From contig JBOZIK010000001.1 of assembly GCA_051453625.1 (NCBI GenBank), positions 158,779,670 to 158,825,635 on the forward strand: a stretch of DNA of 45,966 nt, in the 5' to 3' direction. A model generated the notes under the pieces. The model was given only the letters and a program-made list of their open reading frames with translations, was not told the origin of the DNA and made no database searches. Numbering within the stretch: the stretch's first letter is position 1; each line of letters opens with the position of its first letter. Of the stretch, positions 1-12,165 are shown in pieces. Position numbers and translations under genes: made by a program. The stretch comes from Welwitschia mirabilis. Lineage: Eukaryota; Gnetophyta; Gnetopsida; Welwitschiales.

Positions 1-114
1 ATTTTTCTTTAAGCAAGGATAAGAAAGATAAGCTGCCAGTGTTTTTATCTAGCAGAATTCCATCATGAATCAAACCCTGAAATCAACATAAAAAGGGAGA
101 TTACTTAGCTAACT

Positions 115-495
115 AACATTAATCCAAAACCAAAACTTTACGTCAAATTTCAAATCTGCCATTAAAAACTTAAATCTTTTGGCTGACATTAACTCAAAGT
201 TAAAACTTTGAGTTAAATTTCATGTCAATTATTCATCTTCTTTACTTTCAAAACCTACATTTAAATAAGTATTACATGATTTCTTGACATTAACTCAAAA
301 CTTCGAATTGGATTTTAAACAAATCCAAGTATTTCTTCACTTTATAATTAAAAGAAAAAAAACACCTAATCAACTGATACTAATCTAAAGTTAAAACTTT
401 GAATTGGATTTCACGCCTAATCCTCAGAATGTAATTTTTAAAAGTTAATTGATACCAATTCAAATCTAAAGATTTGTATCCAATTTCAAGCCAAC
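115..495. repeat. Cluster of about five degenerate palindromic repeats
   Basis: Five related segments lie near 115-159, 185-224, 287-320, 376-417 and 452-495, each built around a form of ACATTAACTCAAAGTTAAAA followed by ACTTTGA(G/A)TT and ATTTCA. The best copy, 189-216, is a near-perfect inverted repeat with 13-base arms (core arm AACTCAAAGTT) and a two-base AA loop. The copy at 461-476 is a different-sequence hairpin, CAAATCT-AA-AGATTTG. Spacing is irregular at roughly 70-100 bases. I do not recognise the family; a decayed minisatellite or a terminal part of a transposon are both possible. Confidence 0.5.
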
Positions 496-2076
496 TTTAA
501 TCCTTTGAACTTGCTTGGAAGGTCTCATTCTTGATGATCCCTTTTAACTTTCCTTTATAACTCTAACATGAGACTCTACTTTTTCATTTACACTTTCCTT
601 CATAATGATGATAGTAAGAATTTAAAGGACCCCATTGAGAACTCATGAGTTCTCAACAACTGTCTTCAAACTCTTTTGATTGCCTCCATAATGGATTTAA
701 TGGCCTCCATGAAAAACTCATGAGTCCTCAACAATCCTTGTGGAATCTGGTGCTATGGAGAATGACCACCACTTAAATATACTTTCTAATTATCTTATCG
801 TTCCACTTATAGTCATTCTCAATGACATCTCTTCATTCTCAATGGTCCCCATTACAACATTGACTCCATGTTGTGTCAACCATATTAGCACTTGTGATGT
901 CAGTTCCAACTCAGCGAAATTTTTGGACTCATATCATACCAACATGTGATTCAATTCTGTTTGGCATCAACAAAGTATGAAAAATATTTAGTCTGATCTA
1001 TTTCAGATTTAGTTTAGATTGTGAGTACTATTTAATCATATGAAATTAATGTAATGCAAGCACAGGTTTTTATCTATATTAAGCAGGATTAGACCTATAA
1101 CTTTTGCATTTTTTATTCTCTTGTATTTTTATGCTTTATCATGTTTTCTCATACTTACTAATCTATGGAAAGACAACTTTGCATAAAAGTTTTAAGACAA
1201 ACCTTAACTTTTACTACCAGATCTTCTAGAAAGAAGAGAAGGATACCTTCAAGAAGAAGATTAAAGAGATCTTCTACTAGAAAGGTCAGTCATCACATGA
1301 TGTTTGATGGCCTTCATCGAGATCCTTAGTTATCCTCATTGAACCCTCTTTATGATAAGGGTGATCATCCATATTACAGAGCTTTAAAAAGTTTACAAGA
1401 AAGATGTTCTACACTGATTTTTGAGCAAAATGATTGTCTAAAAAAGTTGAGTAGGATATCTACTTCCAACAAATGAAAATGATACTTTCTAGGAAGCATA
1501 TTAATAAAGAGTTGAATAGAGAGAATGTTAAGAGGACAAATTGTCCAAAAAGAGAACAGCTCCTAAGAGATAAAGAGATAAAAGCAATCAAAGTAAGTAG
1601 GTTACATTTTTAGAAGGACTCTGCTTAATGAAGAATTCTTATATAGAACTTCATGAGTTCTATGTAAGAAATTTGTGGTTATAGAATATGAATTAACCAA
1701 TGTAAGCCAAGAAAATCATAACCATATTTATGAAGCTATTAAGATTAAAAGTGCTGATTTTAAGTATGAAATGTAAGGATAGTTGCAAAGCATTAAAAGT
1801 GCAGCATAAGAATATGCAACTTCTACTTTTTTAAGCTTCTTGACCTATGAACATGTCATGAGAAATCTATCCTTCTAGGGGATATCTTGAACATCCCCAA
1901 CCCAACTCTATTTCTCTCTCTTGTAAATACTTTATTTATTAAGGGACTAAAAAAAATTTAAGCTTGGACGAATTGATGAGGATGAATTTTATATAAATCT
2001 TACTTATTAATGAAGTGTTTTTCATTACCTCAATTTATCAATAAGTTAGTTAGTTAGTATGTTATTAGATTAGTAT
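496..2076. other. AT-rich stretch without a recognisable gene
   Basis: No reading frame here has a recognisable domain. The 69-codon open frame at 740-949 is a chance frame. Around 1210-1600 the sequence is purine-rich and reads as broken, Lys/Arg-rich translation on the plus strand, possibly the remains of a retroelement, but no motif supports a name. Confidence 0.4.
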
Positions 2077-2086
2077 NNNNNNNNNN
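2077..2086. other. Assembly gap (10 N)
   Basis: Ten N bases; the true length is unknown. Confidence 0.99.
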
Positions 2087-4020
2087 ATTTCATTAGTGCA
2101 TTTTAAATACAAGATGCTAAATGGCTTGAAGATGAGAGAGAAGCTTAAAGTATCAAATCAGCATAACAACCCTAACCATATAACTATTCCTTAGGAGCAA
2201 AGAATGGAAATAAAAAAATAACAAGGGCATAAGTATGTGATCACAACCAAAGGTGAAGATCTTTTTAGTAAAAAGATTCTAGAAATAGACAAGACAAAAA
2301 TGTCAAGTTAGGAAACTCTAGCTACCTTGCAAAGGTGCCACTAGCATTTTCTTATACTCGATAGTGTTACCTGCAGTTGTTAGCTCATCTTTATGTAACA
2401 ATTGGTATTTTAATATAAAGCTAAAAATCATTTAAGTATCATTGTGTGTATATTTTATTGTGTGAAAAAGTAATATACTTCTATCTTACTCCTATTTTAT
2501 ATAGTTGAATGTAAACTAAAATAATTCTAATACTAAGAAATAAGTATTGTTCAGCAATTTGTTTAACTTCTATCATGTTTTATTTCTTTCATTATCCTCC
2601 TTGGTTAAGCACATGTACATAGTAATTAAGCTTCAATAAATAACCTTACTAGTTCAAGTAACTTCATCATAAGACTATGGTTATGATGAATTTTGAACTA
2701 AATGATTAAGTCTCAACTAGTTCTTTAGTAATCCTTTGATGTATTTTTTATTTAATGATGTGTGCTTGTTTCATGTTAACATTAGCATAGTTTCTACATT
2801 TTTCTAGCATTATTTTATAGTTTCTAATATTATTTTATAATACTCTCTATACTTATTTTATCATATAATCCACCCATCATATATCTTATATGATTTCTTT
2901 TATGGTTTTCTTGTATCTTTCATATGGTTTAAGTATTACCTTCATTTCAGGTATGATGCTATTATCATTTATATAATTCTGAGTTCTTACACTCTTTTAT
3001 GTCCAAAAAATTCTTATTTTCTAAACTCTAGTGATTTCTTAGAATCTTATAGATTCTAAAGATGACTTGTTTATCCCTAATTGATTGACATTCTACTCTA
3101 AACATGGATTTTAGTTTGAAAATATATTACCTTATTGAATCTTAATTCTTATATTTTTACATGTTTAAAGTTATGTTATAAATCTTATAAAACTTTGTAC
3201 ATCTTTTATGACTTACACTTAGTATTCTTATATAACCTATGGTCTCATTGCTAATGTTACATTATTAGAATGATTGGTGAAGTATCAATTCTTACCCCTT
3301 GGAACTATCTTCTTGTTAGTGATCTAATATTTTATACATCTTGATTTTGTAATTGATATGTGCTTCTAATATGATTAAGATTACTTCATATCAAGATGTA
3401 CTAAATTTTTCAGATTGTATCATCAATGTTGGACCAAAACAAATGGTAATTTGTGGAAAATAATCAAGTTATATAAGGTTTTATGATTGGGATAACTAAA
3501 GAATTAAGCAACAAAAAAGTTAATAAGTAAGATCTTATAGTGGAAACCTAAGTTAGTAGCAAGTTTCCAAGAGGAAATCTCTTAAGAAGAAGAGATTTGT
3601 CATGTGTAGATTTTTCTAAGATTAGACAACCTTCCTAGTCATTTAGATGAATAATTAAATATTAAAAATTTTGTAATAATAAATAAGTTTAGTTTTTAAT
3701 TATTTAAAAATAGTAGTACTTGTAATAATAGTGATATTTAAATTAAGTATTTACATGTTATCTATTTTAGTATTTATTGAAAGAGTAACTTAAAGTTATT
3801 AGTTTTTGTGAATTAATTGAAAGATTGAGTAATTATGGAATTTACTGTTAGTTATGCATGTTTTTCTATTCCTATAGTTTGAAAATTTAAATACTGGGCT
3901 TATCTTTGAAAATTAATTGTAGATTTGGTATAGATTTCTTTTAATTATATCTTGTTCATGGAATAGTAAGAATATGTGATCTAAAGTATTTGCTAATGTT
4001 ATTTATCTCATGGAATTAAA
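2087..4020. other. AT-rich stretch, nothing recognised
   Basis: Both strands carry dense stops. I see no domain, tandem repeat or RNA gene. It may be older transposon sequence decayed beyond recognition. Confidence 0.4.
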
Positions 4021-4039
4021 TTTATTTGTGAGATATTGT

Positions 4040-5000
4040 TATATTATTATTTACACCTAGTGGCTAGGCTTAGAAAGGATGGGTTAAGGGAACCTAAACT
4101 ATTTGTAGAAACTTAAGCCTTACTGTTACCCTATTGTTAGTTCTTTATTATAAATACCTAAGACCCCTAGCTGTTAGAGTCATAGATTCATACCTTGCAC
4201 TTGTGAATGTGTTGGAGCTTGGATGCGACTAGGAGTACCTTAGCATTTAGCTAAGAACAAGTGTGGTTCCTAAATCCTCCTCTTGTAAATACTTGTATGG
4301 TTTTAATTTTGTATTTGCATGGTTTAATTTTCATATAAATTATCATGCTTGCTTAGAAATGATTAAATAATTATAAAGATTTTATTAAGTATCTTATTAC
4401 TCTTGGAGTTTGTAAGTCTTACCATTATGTGTATCCCTTGTCTCATGATTCTTGTGGTCTTGTTTATCTTATCAACATTATTTAGGTAAACATTTGCTGT
4501 TGACTTATTGTAAAGTGTCTATGGATGACCTATGTTATTGTTGATCATGACTTAATGTTAAATAAGAAAACTAAATCCATCTAAGATAACTGGTTGATCG
4601 AACCTCAGAGAGTATCACTCTCTATTGTGAGTCCCATAACCATGAAACCTAATCTTTAGGAAGAAAAGGGAAAAATATATGCACAACTATGAAAATTTTA
4701 TTCCTCTTGGTTGTGTGCAACTGGATAACTTGAATATTTTATGGATCCCTAGTAAAAAAAATAATATTGATTGATGAGAAGTATTGATCATGTTTCCTTC
4801 ATGATGTAGCACTTTTACCTTGTTTCAAAAACCCCTTCCTATCCCTTCCTCGTTGTGGGCTATACTTGAAACTATAATGATTATAGTTTTCACATCATAA
4901 TTACATGTGTAAGAACTATTTCAAAGGATAATGCTGAAAAGAGTTAATGGATGTAATGGAAAACTAGGTGTCATCTAATTCCTTGCTTTAATTATTTGCA
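4040..5000 (+). mobile_element. Probable LTR remnant (family shared with 22.3-22.8 kb)
   Basis: The stretch about 4600-4910 aligns by eye to about 22380-22700. Shared landmarks in the same order are ATTCCTC followed by TGTGCAACTGGAT (GTATGCAACTGGAT in the other copy), a CCCTTCCTCGTTGTGGGC-like block against CCATTCCTTATCATGGGTC, ATACTTGAAACT(A)TAATGAT with an inverted TAGTTTTCACATCA, and ACATGTGTAAG. A TATA-like TTATAAATACC at about 4146-4158 lies upstream, as in an LTR. Since the second copy is followed by a tRNA-iMet-type primer-binding site, I infer an LTR of the same retrotransposon family. Both ends are unresolved and no internal region is recognised beside it, so this may be a solo LTR. 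Confidence 0.35.
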
Positions 5001-6059
5001 ATTTCATGCTCTAGTAGTTGTAATTAAAATATGAATTTATGTGAGATTCATGTATTTATTAGTATGATATGTTATAGTTTGAGTACAGGAAATATTTTAT
5101 CATTTGCTTAAAGATTTTAATTATATATTGATTATATGGGAAGCGTTATATGTAAGATATTTATTTTTTCTTCTGAGAGTTATTTTCTTAAGTAATTTAC
5201 ACTATGTACACTTTAGTGAATTTATTTAAATGTTTTCATGAAGTTATTTATCAAATATTTTAGTAGTTTGCAACTACAAATTTGAACTATTATGTTATAT
5301 TATATAAAATATTACTAATTCAAGTTCTAGTTTGAATGATTAAGTGAAGTAACTGTTAATTCATGCAACTGTCAGCTACAGATTACTTGATAAATTAATT
5401 AAGTTGTTTTTTCCTCTTACATGGACCCTCTGAATCCTTTGATATAGCAAGAGCTTTGAAATTTTCAAAAGTTTCTTTATGATAATAATATCCCATGCTC
5501 TATAGCTTAACCTCTGCTAGTACACTAATGAGTCTTCCAAAATGGTCCTCCCTTCTACTCGAGCTGGCTAGAAATTGACCAATTATTGCCATCAAATCTG
5601 ATCTTATCATTCCTTTAGTATTAAAGTAGGCTTAACCTAAATTTATGCACATACTTCTCTTCTCCCAGACATTTCTTGACACATCACCTAGCAGTTTAAT
5701 CTATCATCATAGAAACAGTGCTCCACATCTTAGCCATTAGCAGTTAAACGTTCTTATTACATAATTGTAAGTTGTCTCTTCTTTGTAGCCTACATCTTGC
5801 TCCTTCATTTATTAGTGCTTATTTTCTTTTCCTAGTGCATGTACTTGCCTCCTCCTTGTAGACCAACATTTTAGTTATTTTCCATTTTTAATTGAAGAAT
5901 CGTTGTATGAAAATAAAAATAAAAATTATCAAAACCAATCTAGATACAGCCATTAAGAGCATAGGTTTAATTTCAAAATATTAGATTTTTGACCTTTTCC
6001 TAAGGTCGTTAAAACCACTTTTTAAAATATGTATGCACATTTCTAGAAGAATTCCCATC

Positions 6060-6160
6060 ACATCTCGACTGGCCATTCGAGTGATGCCAAGTATGGAAAC
6101 TAAAGCATTCTAGGTTCAATTCTCAAAAATAGTGATTATAATTTGGGGTTATATAGATGT
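6060..6160 (+). repeat. Weak SINE-like (pol III box) candidate
   Basis: GGTTCAATTCTC near 6113 resembles the B box of tRNA-derived SINEs (GGTTCRANTCC). A box-A-like TGGCCATTCGAGTGATGCC lies about 40 bases upstream. This block is slightly GC-richer than its surroundings. I see no tRNA fold and no clear target duplication, so the call is tentative. Confidence 0.2.
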
Positions 6161-6590
6161 AAACTTTTATTCTTACTTAATGATAATGAATTTCTTGTCT
6201 ATTAAAAGTCAAATTAAATAGATCTAAAGGCTATACAAATATTACACTAACAAATTACGATCATAACTATATAGATTTATGTTAACAATTCTAGGATTTT
6301 ATATGTCTTTAAGAAAATACATATTAATTATTAATTGATCAAAAATACTTTGGAAATTATTTTAATGAACTTTATCATTACTAAAAATAGCTTTCATCAA
6401 ATTAAATTCTATAAATTTTATTTCCTAGTTATGGATCATCTTTATTCAGAGGTAAATTTTGATAAATTTATTCAATTAGTCTTATCTCTAATTAGATAAA
6501 CTTAGCATAAAATAATGGACATTATAATTATATAACCTCGATTCAACACTCATGAATGATATCTTGATGATTAATAAATAATTTCATTCC

Positions 6591-6716
6591 ATTTTCAAAT
6601 ATTATTTCTACTTTTTTTTATTAATGTATTTATCTAACATATAACATTTGAAATTTTCAAATATTATTTCTACCTTTTCTATTTTAATATATTTATCTAA
6701 TATGTAACATTTGAAA
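6591..6716 (+). repeat. 62-base tandem duplication
   Basis: Two adjacent units start with ATTTTCAAATATTATTTCTA at 6591 and 6653. Both end in TAACATTTGAAATTTT. They differ at only a handful of positions, so the duplication is younger than most elements in this window. Confidence 0.75.
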
Positions 6717-6894
6717 TTTTTATTAAATCCCTAAGAGGTCAAAAGGTTCATTAAATAGAAAAACACTATACAAGGGCCTTTATAAATAACTTACATAAGC
6801 CTTATGAATTTTAAATACTTTGTTAATAAAGTCCCATAATCTAATGTGTTATATTTGAAAAACTTAAATAAAGGTTAAGTAATAATAGTATGCT

Positions 6895-7857
6895 TAGCTA
6901 GGATTTAGTGGATCTCGAGCACAGGAGGGAGCAAGGCTTAAAGGGCCATGGATCGGTGGGGGTGATTTCAGTCCTTGGTCATGGAGGGTAAGGGCAATTT
7001 CAGTAATCAAACAATACTTCACAGGTAAGTTGTAAAATATTTTTAATTCTTAGTTATAATCTGCTTTTAGGGTTTTTTTTAAGGGGTTTTTCCCTAACAT
7101 GGAGAAGAATCAGTTATCTAGCAAAGGGAATTCCCTAATTTTGGATATTAATAAAGATGCTTGTTATGAAATCGAGAAGAAACTTAGGTACAGTCTAATC
7201 AAAAAATTTATCTCATCTGGCCCATGACCAAGACTAGATTAGATCTATGAATGGATGGCTACTAAATGGATGGGAGTTAGTAAAGTCAACGTTATTATTA
7301 TGCTGGAATGGCTGGTGTTATTCTAGTTAGATAATGAATGAGATCAAGATGAAATAATCATAATAGCACCTTGGTTCTTTAGGGTTTGGAATCTTGCACT
7401 AGATAAATGGATAGAGGAGGTGTAATTGGACCCAAACCTATTTAAGAGATTGCCAATTTGGATCTGCATCCACAAGTTTCTATTAGAGTTTTATGATGAA
7501 TATCTCTTAAAGAAAATGGCTACTCAGTTTGGTGAACTCATCAAACTAGGCAGGATTATTGTCAAATAGACAAAACTAGTTTTAATCATATTTTGTATTT
7601 AGATGAGCCTAAAGGATACAAAAGAGATTTAATCCATAAAATTGAGATCTAAATGGGGCATGTTTCATAGAGATGTGCTTCTCCTGAAAAGAAATGTTCA
7701 CATTATGATAGAATGGATTATTTAAGAGAAGAATGTAGAAAATGATTGATTGATATTAAGAAAAAGAAAAAGAAAAATTGCACTTTTTATGGGAAAACTA
7801 GACACAACCAAAGCATATGCCGACATAAGCAAAGAAAGGAACACACAGGGAAAAGCA
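6895..7857 (+). pseudogene. LINE copy A: 5' fragment, broken ORF1 (DUF4283-like)
   Basis: A GC-richer leader (about 6895-7098) precedes an ATG at 7099 that opens 42 codons before a TGA. The frame then continues, with stops, as a DUF4283-like ORF1 protein of plant L1 LINEs, the RNA-binding partner of ORF2. Readable landmarks are YSLIKKFISSGP, a PWFFRVWNLALDKWI block (family form PWFF..RPLIL..W) and RLPIWICIHKFLLEFYDEYL (family form VPVWV.LPGLPLEFW). Copy B has the same order. Relative to B this copy lacks about 75 bases spanning the first zinc knuckle (join near 7650). It runs into an assembly gap, so its 3' side is unknown. The organisation fits a dead L1 fragment. Confidence 0.7.
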
Positions 7858-8021
7858 NNNNNNNNNNNNNNNNNNNNNNNNNNNNNNNNNNNNNNNNNNN
7901 NNNNNNNNNNNNNNNNNNNNNNNNNNNNNNNNNNNNNNNNNNNNNNNNNNNNNNNNNNNNNNNNNNNNNNNNNNNNNNNNNNNNNNNNNNNNNNNNNNNN
8001 NNNNNNNNNNNNNNNNNNNNN
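7858..8021. other. Assembly gap (164 N)
   Basis: A run of N between LINE copies A and B. Its left edge coincides with the end of a 46-base block identical to 8703-8748. Confidence 0.99.
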
Positions 8022-8963
8022 TTTAATTAGAAAGTTTGTTTCATCTGGCCCATAACCAAGGCTGGATTGGATCCATGGATGGATGGCAGCTAAATGGACG
8101 AGACCTGATAATTTCGATGTTATTACTATGCCAAAAGGGTTGGGGTTATTTTAGTTAGATAACGAATAAGATTGAGGTGAAACAGTCACGAAAGGACCTT
8201 CGTTCTTTGGGGTTCAGGATCTTGCCCTGGCTAAATGGATAGGGGTGTAATTAAACCTAAGCTGATTTAATAGGTTACCAATTTGGATCCACATCCATAG
8301 GTTCCCATTAGAGTTTTGAAATGAAGATCTCTTAAGGAAAATGGCTACTCGGTTTGGTATACTTATCAAACTAGAAAGAATCACCGTTAAACAGACAAGA
8401 CTAGTTTGGCCGAATTTTGTGTTTGAGTAAGCCTAGAGGACACAAAAGAGATTCAATCCATAGAATTTAGATCTAAATGGGGTATTTGTAAAATTGACAT
8501 TACTTATGAGAACCTTCTAGTCCCTTGTATGATTTGTAGAAAATCAGGCTACATTTTGGGTAGATGTGCTCCTGCTGAAAAGAAATGTTCATATTGTGGT
8601 ACAGTAGGTTATTTAAGAGAAGAATGTAGAAAATAGTTGATTAACATTAAAGAAAAGTAAAAAGAAAACTATACTTTTTGAGGGAATACCATACGTAATC
8701 ATAGCATATGCCGACATAAGCAAAGAAAGGAACACACAGGGAAAAGCACTACTATTTTTCTCACTGAAATCAAGGACAGCAAGAAAAAGGAAGTATAAGA
8801 AATGGAGTACAACCACTTTCAACCTCTTATGGAAGAAGAAGATACCCAACAACCTCCAAATAATAGTAAACCTGACAAAGTGGAAACTCAAATGAAGGGA
8901 AGACCCAGCAATAGAACCCTTCAAGAAAGGGAAATGATAGAGCATGTGGCTAATAGCTCTTAA
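8022..8963 (+). pseudogene. LINE copy B ORF1 (DUF4283 and two zinc knuckles), broken
   Basis: This is the broken nucleic-acid-binding ORF1 of an L1-type LINE. It starts inside the N gap. The DUF4283-like part reads through several stops (LIRKFVSSGP, then RLPIWIHIHRFPLEF, then MATRFG.LIKLERITVKQTR). Two CCHC-type knuckles follow in one frame: CMICRKSGYILGRC at 8526-8567 and CSYCGTVGYLREEC at 8586-8627. In both, the zinc-binding His is replaced by Tyr, a single C-to-T change each. A polar tail (TEIKDSKKKEV, then MEEEDTQQPPNN) ends at a TAA at 8961-8963, about 60 bases before ORF2. The His losses and stops mean the protein could not work. It is closely related to copy A but diverged. Confidence 0.75.
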
Positions 8964-9025
8964 GCCACTATTGAAGATACTCTAAGGAAAGGTTAAGCAC
9001 CCAGAAAGGAGTGAAAACACCTTTA

Positions 9026-12000
9026 ATGAATTATTTCACATGGAATTATAGGGGGTTAAGATCCTCCTATAAGAAAAAGACTCCAAAAAATCTTATTAGT
9101 CAATTTAATATTTTAGTTTTTCTATAAGAAATAAAGATAAAAAATGACATGAAAAAAGTGATTTTAGGATAGCAATGAACTTCCTTTACCTTTACAGCCA
9201 AAGGCAATTCTGAAGGCCTCATGATCTCCACAAAAAGAGAGGCAGATCTAATTCACAGTAGTAAGAATCATATCACAATATTTCTAAAAAAAGAAGACTA
9301 AACTATAATGAATATTTACCGTTTCTTAAATAATCAAGATAAATTCTCTATCTTAGAAGAAGTTCAAAGGATAGTATAGATAAATCTAAATGGCTCATCG
9401 TGAGAGATTTTAATCAATATCTCCATCATTAGAAAAAATCAATGGGCGATAACTAGAATTCCAGAGGAGCTTCAATCCTAAAATATTTTTTAGCAAGAAA
9501 TTCTCTTATAAATGTTCCTATTGCTAGATGTAATTATACATGATCTAATAGAACAAGTAATGATCTAATTATGTCTAGTATTGATAGAGTCCTTACTGGA
9601 AAGGATTTAACTAAGCTCCCACTTGAATCTTGTGGCGTAAATAGGATTGCTTCGGATCACCATCCTATCAAACTCAGAGTGGGGTGATTTTATCCTAGAA
9701 AACCCCATTTCATATGGAATGGTATTGGATTAATTAGACAAAAACTAAAATGATACTAAAAAAAATATGGGCCTAGTATGATGGAACTTAACCATAACTT
9801 TTATATATAGAGGTCTCAATATCTTAAAAGCTCACATAAAAGATTGAAGAAGGAAAGATAAAGAGAGGTTTGAGTCAAAAGTAGAGCTTGAGGAATAAAT
9901 CCAAAAAATTCAAACTGAGCAGAAGGAGGGAGGAGACCAAGATAGCCACAGAACAGAGAATATCAGTGCNNNNTAAAACTCTAAGAAATAAACACTGATA
10001 AGGAAAATTATGAAAAGAACGCTCAAGGATCAAATGGCTAAAAGAGGATGATAAGCATACTAGGTTTTTCTTCCAGTAGGCCAACCAGCACAAATTAGAA
10101 AATAGGATCAGAAGGCTTACCATCAGAAAATAAATAATAAAAATTAATAGGACATATTTAAGGAACTACAGGCCCATCTCATGAGAATTTGGAAATGGGA
10201 TAATATCGTCCTCAACCTTATTCTGAAGAATAAGAAAATTTTTAGTGATGACAACTCTATGCTGGCTAAACCCCTAAGTAGAAAGGAAGTCTTAAACACT
10301 ATAAGGTCTATGAAGAACAATAGAGTCCCTAGCCTTGATGGGTGGCTAGTTGAACTCTTTAAATCTTACTTTTCTATTTTAGGAGATAACATTCAAGATG
10401 TAATGCAAAAAAATGAATAGAACTAGAGTGATCCTTATCCTTAAAAAGAGGAATGCTAGTAAAGCAAAGGACTTCGGGATTTTAGGTATTTGTAATGTTC
10501 TTTATAGAATCTTCATGAAAATCATGATTAACCAAATCACCCTCTACTTTTCAATGTAATATTAAAGAACCAAGTCGACTTCATCCAATTCAGGTATGTT
10601 CAAGACCACATCCTCTTGACTCATAAGATCATTCATTCTATTAAAAAATATAAATTTCCTCTTCTTATTGCTAAGTTAGATATTGTTAAAGCTTACGATA
10701 CAAGTGTTAGGAAGTATCTTTAAGAAAACTGGTTTTTATCAAGATATCATTAATCTTTAATTAGATATGTAGGCATCAGTCGAATTCAATGTGGAGATTA
10801 ATAATCATAAATCAAATTTTTTTCAGTAGACCAAGGTTTAAGACAAGGGGACTTGCTATTTCCATATCTGTTTCTCTTTGTGATGAATTTTTTACAGGTC
10901 TTCTTAAGAATAAATGGAGTTATAAGAATTAGAATTAGAGGGCAAACTTGTATCAATAATCACTATGCAGATGATACCATTATTACAACCATGACTTCAT
11001 ATCAGTAAGTAAAAGCTATCAAGAATTTCATGAACCTTTTTGTGATGGCTACATGTCTTCACACTAATTAAAACAAGTCAAGGATCCATACTTTGATAAG
11101 AAAAAGTATCAAAAGGGGTAAAATTGCTTGAATCCTAAATGCAAAATTAGGAGACTTGCAAGATATATACCTAGGAATTCCTCTTTGAAATTGGCACAAG
11201 ATCCTTATCTGGAATTACATCCTTAAGTTCATTCAAAGACGATGCAACTTATGGCAGAATAATTTTTTCTCATTCAAAGTAAAGATCATCCTTACAAACT
11301 CTTGCTTAATCTTTTCTTTTTGATATATAGCTTTCATTATTTCCTCTTCGAGGAATATTATTCAAAAAATCAATAGGATATTAAAAGAGTTTATGGTTAG
11401 GAGGTAAAGACCATCATTGAATTCATCTCTAAAATGAAATATCATAGCTTATCTAAGAGAATAAGGAGGATGGAGGATTCAGAAACCTGAGGACTACATC
11501 CTTACTAGATCTCACAAGATTCTAAAAAGACTACATGAAGGAGGACAACCTTGGTGTGACTTGATCAATTACAAATACAAAAATTGAAGCATTGATCATG
11601 GAGAGCCCTACCTAAGGAATCACCTTAGTAAAGCTTAATAATAACTACTAGAATTAAACATCTATTAGTCTAATTCAACCAAATAGATTCTATTAAAAAA
11701 AAGAGAAAGATAACTCATACAATAAATACTGAAAGGATCAAATTCCAAAAAAAAAGTTTTTTATTGATTAAAAGACCACTATAGAGTTCTAAACAGAGAT
11801 CAATTATTTAAGAGAAAGTTTCAAGTGGAAACAAACTATCCTATTTGCCAATCAAGTCCTAAAATAGCACAGCACATGTTTCATCAATGCACTTGGAGTA
11901 AAGCTTTAATTTTCATTATGAAGAAGTACTATTAGACCTGAAACATCTCTAACATATAATTAATGAATGGGATTTGTTTAATATATTGGTAAATTTGGAG

Positions 12001-12065
12001 AATCAGAAATGATCTGATTTTCAATAATGCCCCTTTATCTGTTTCTATAAATACTATACGTAGCA
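9026..12065 (+). pseudogene. LINE copy B ORF2: endonuclease and reverse transcriptase, broken
   Basis: This is an L1-type ORF2 that in life would nick target DNA and prime reverse transcription on it. The ATG at 9026 opens the APE endonuclease start TWNYRGLRSSYKKKT (family WNCRGL). Later come YTWSNRTSND, then IDRVLTGKDLTKLP and the catalytic-pair motif SDHHPIKL near 9655. RT blocks follow: RVPSLDGWLVELFK (family SPGPDG), LDIVKAYDT near 10675, an uninterrupted frame with GLRQGD at 10835-10852 followed by FPYLFLFVMNF, and YADDT at 10964-10978. The RT catalytic aspartates are kept. A zf-RVT-like CQSS.K.AQHMFHQCTW (about 11845-11900) and RNDLIFNNAPLSVS close it at the N gap. Stops and frameshifts are frequent. 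The L1 class is well supported. Confidence 0.85.
9970..9973. other. Four N bases
   Basis: A short unresolved run inside LINE copy B. Confidence 0.95.
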
Positions 12066-12165
12066 NNNNNNNNNNNNNNNNNNNNNNNNNNNNNNNNNNN
12101 NNNNNNNNNNNNNNNNNNNNNNNNNNNNNNNNNNNNNNNNNNNNNNNNNNNNNNNNNNNNNNNNN
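12066..12165. other. Assembly gap (100 N)
   Basis: Exactly 100 N, a conventional placeholder for a gap of unknown size, at the 3' side of LINE copy B. Confidence 0.99.

Larger units (their letters stand above)
5001..6890. other. AT-rich stretch with small repeats only
   Basis: No coding frame or conserved domain is readable. It contains a weak SINE-like candidate near 6060 and a clear tandem duplication at 6591-6716, listed separately. Confidence 0.4.

Noticed and set aside
740-949. 69-codon plus-strand open frame
   Set aside because: No domain, unremarkable composition, and chance frames of this length are common in 46 kb of AT-rich DNA.
7746-8055. Two overlapping open frames spanning N bases
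   Set aside because: Most of each is N; the real part is the decayed tail of LINE copy A ORF1.
8613-8945. 110-codon minus-strand open frame
   Set aside because: It is the reverse complement of the polar tail of LINE copy B ORF1; the Phe/Leu-rich translation is a shadow.
9875-10123. 82-codon minus-strand open frame
   Set aside because: Shadow of LINE copy B ORF2, which reads on the plus strand.
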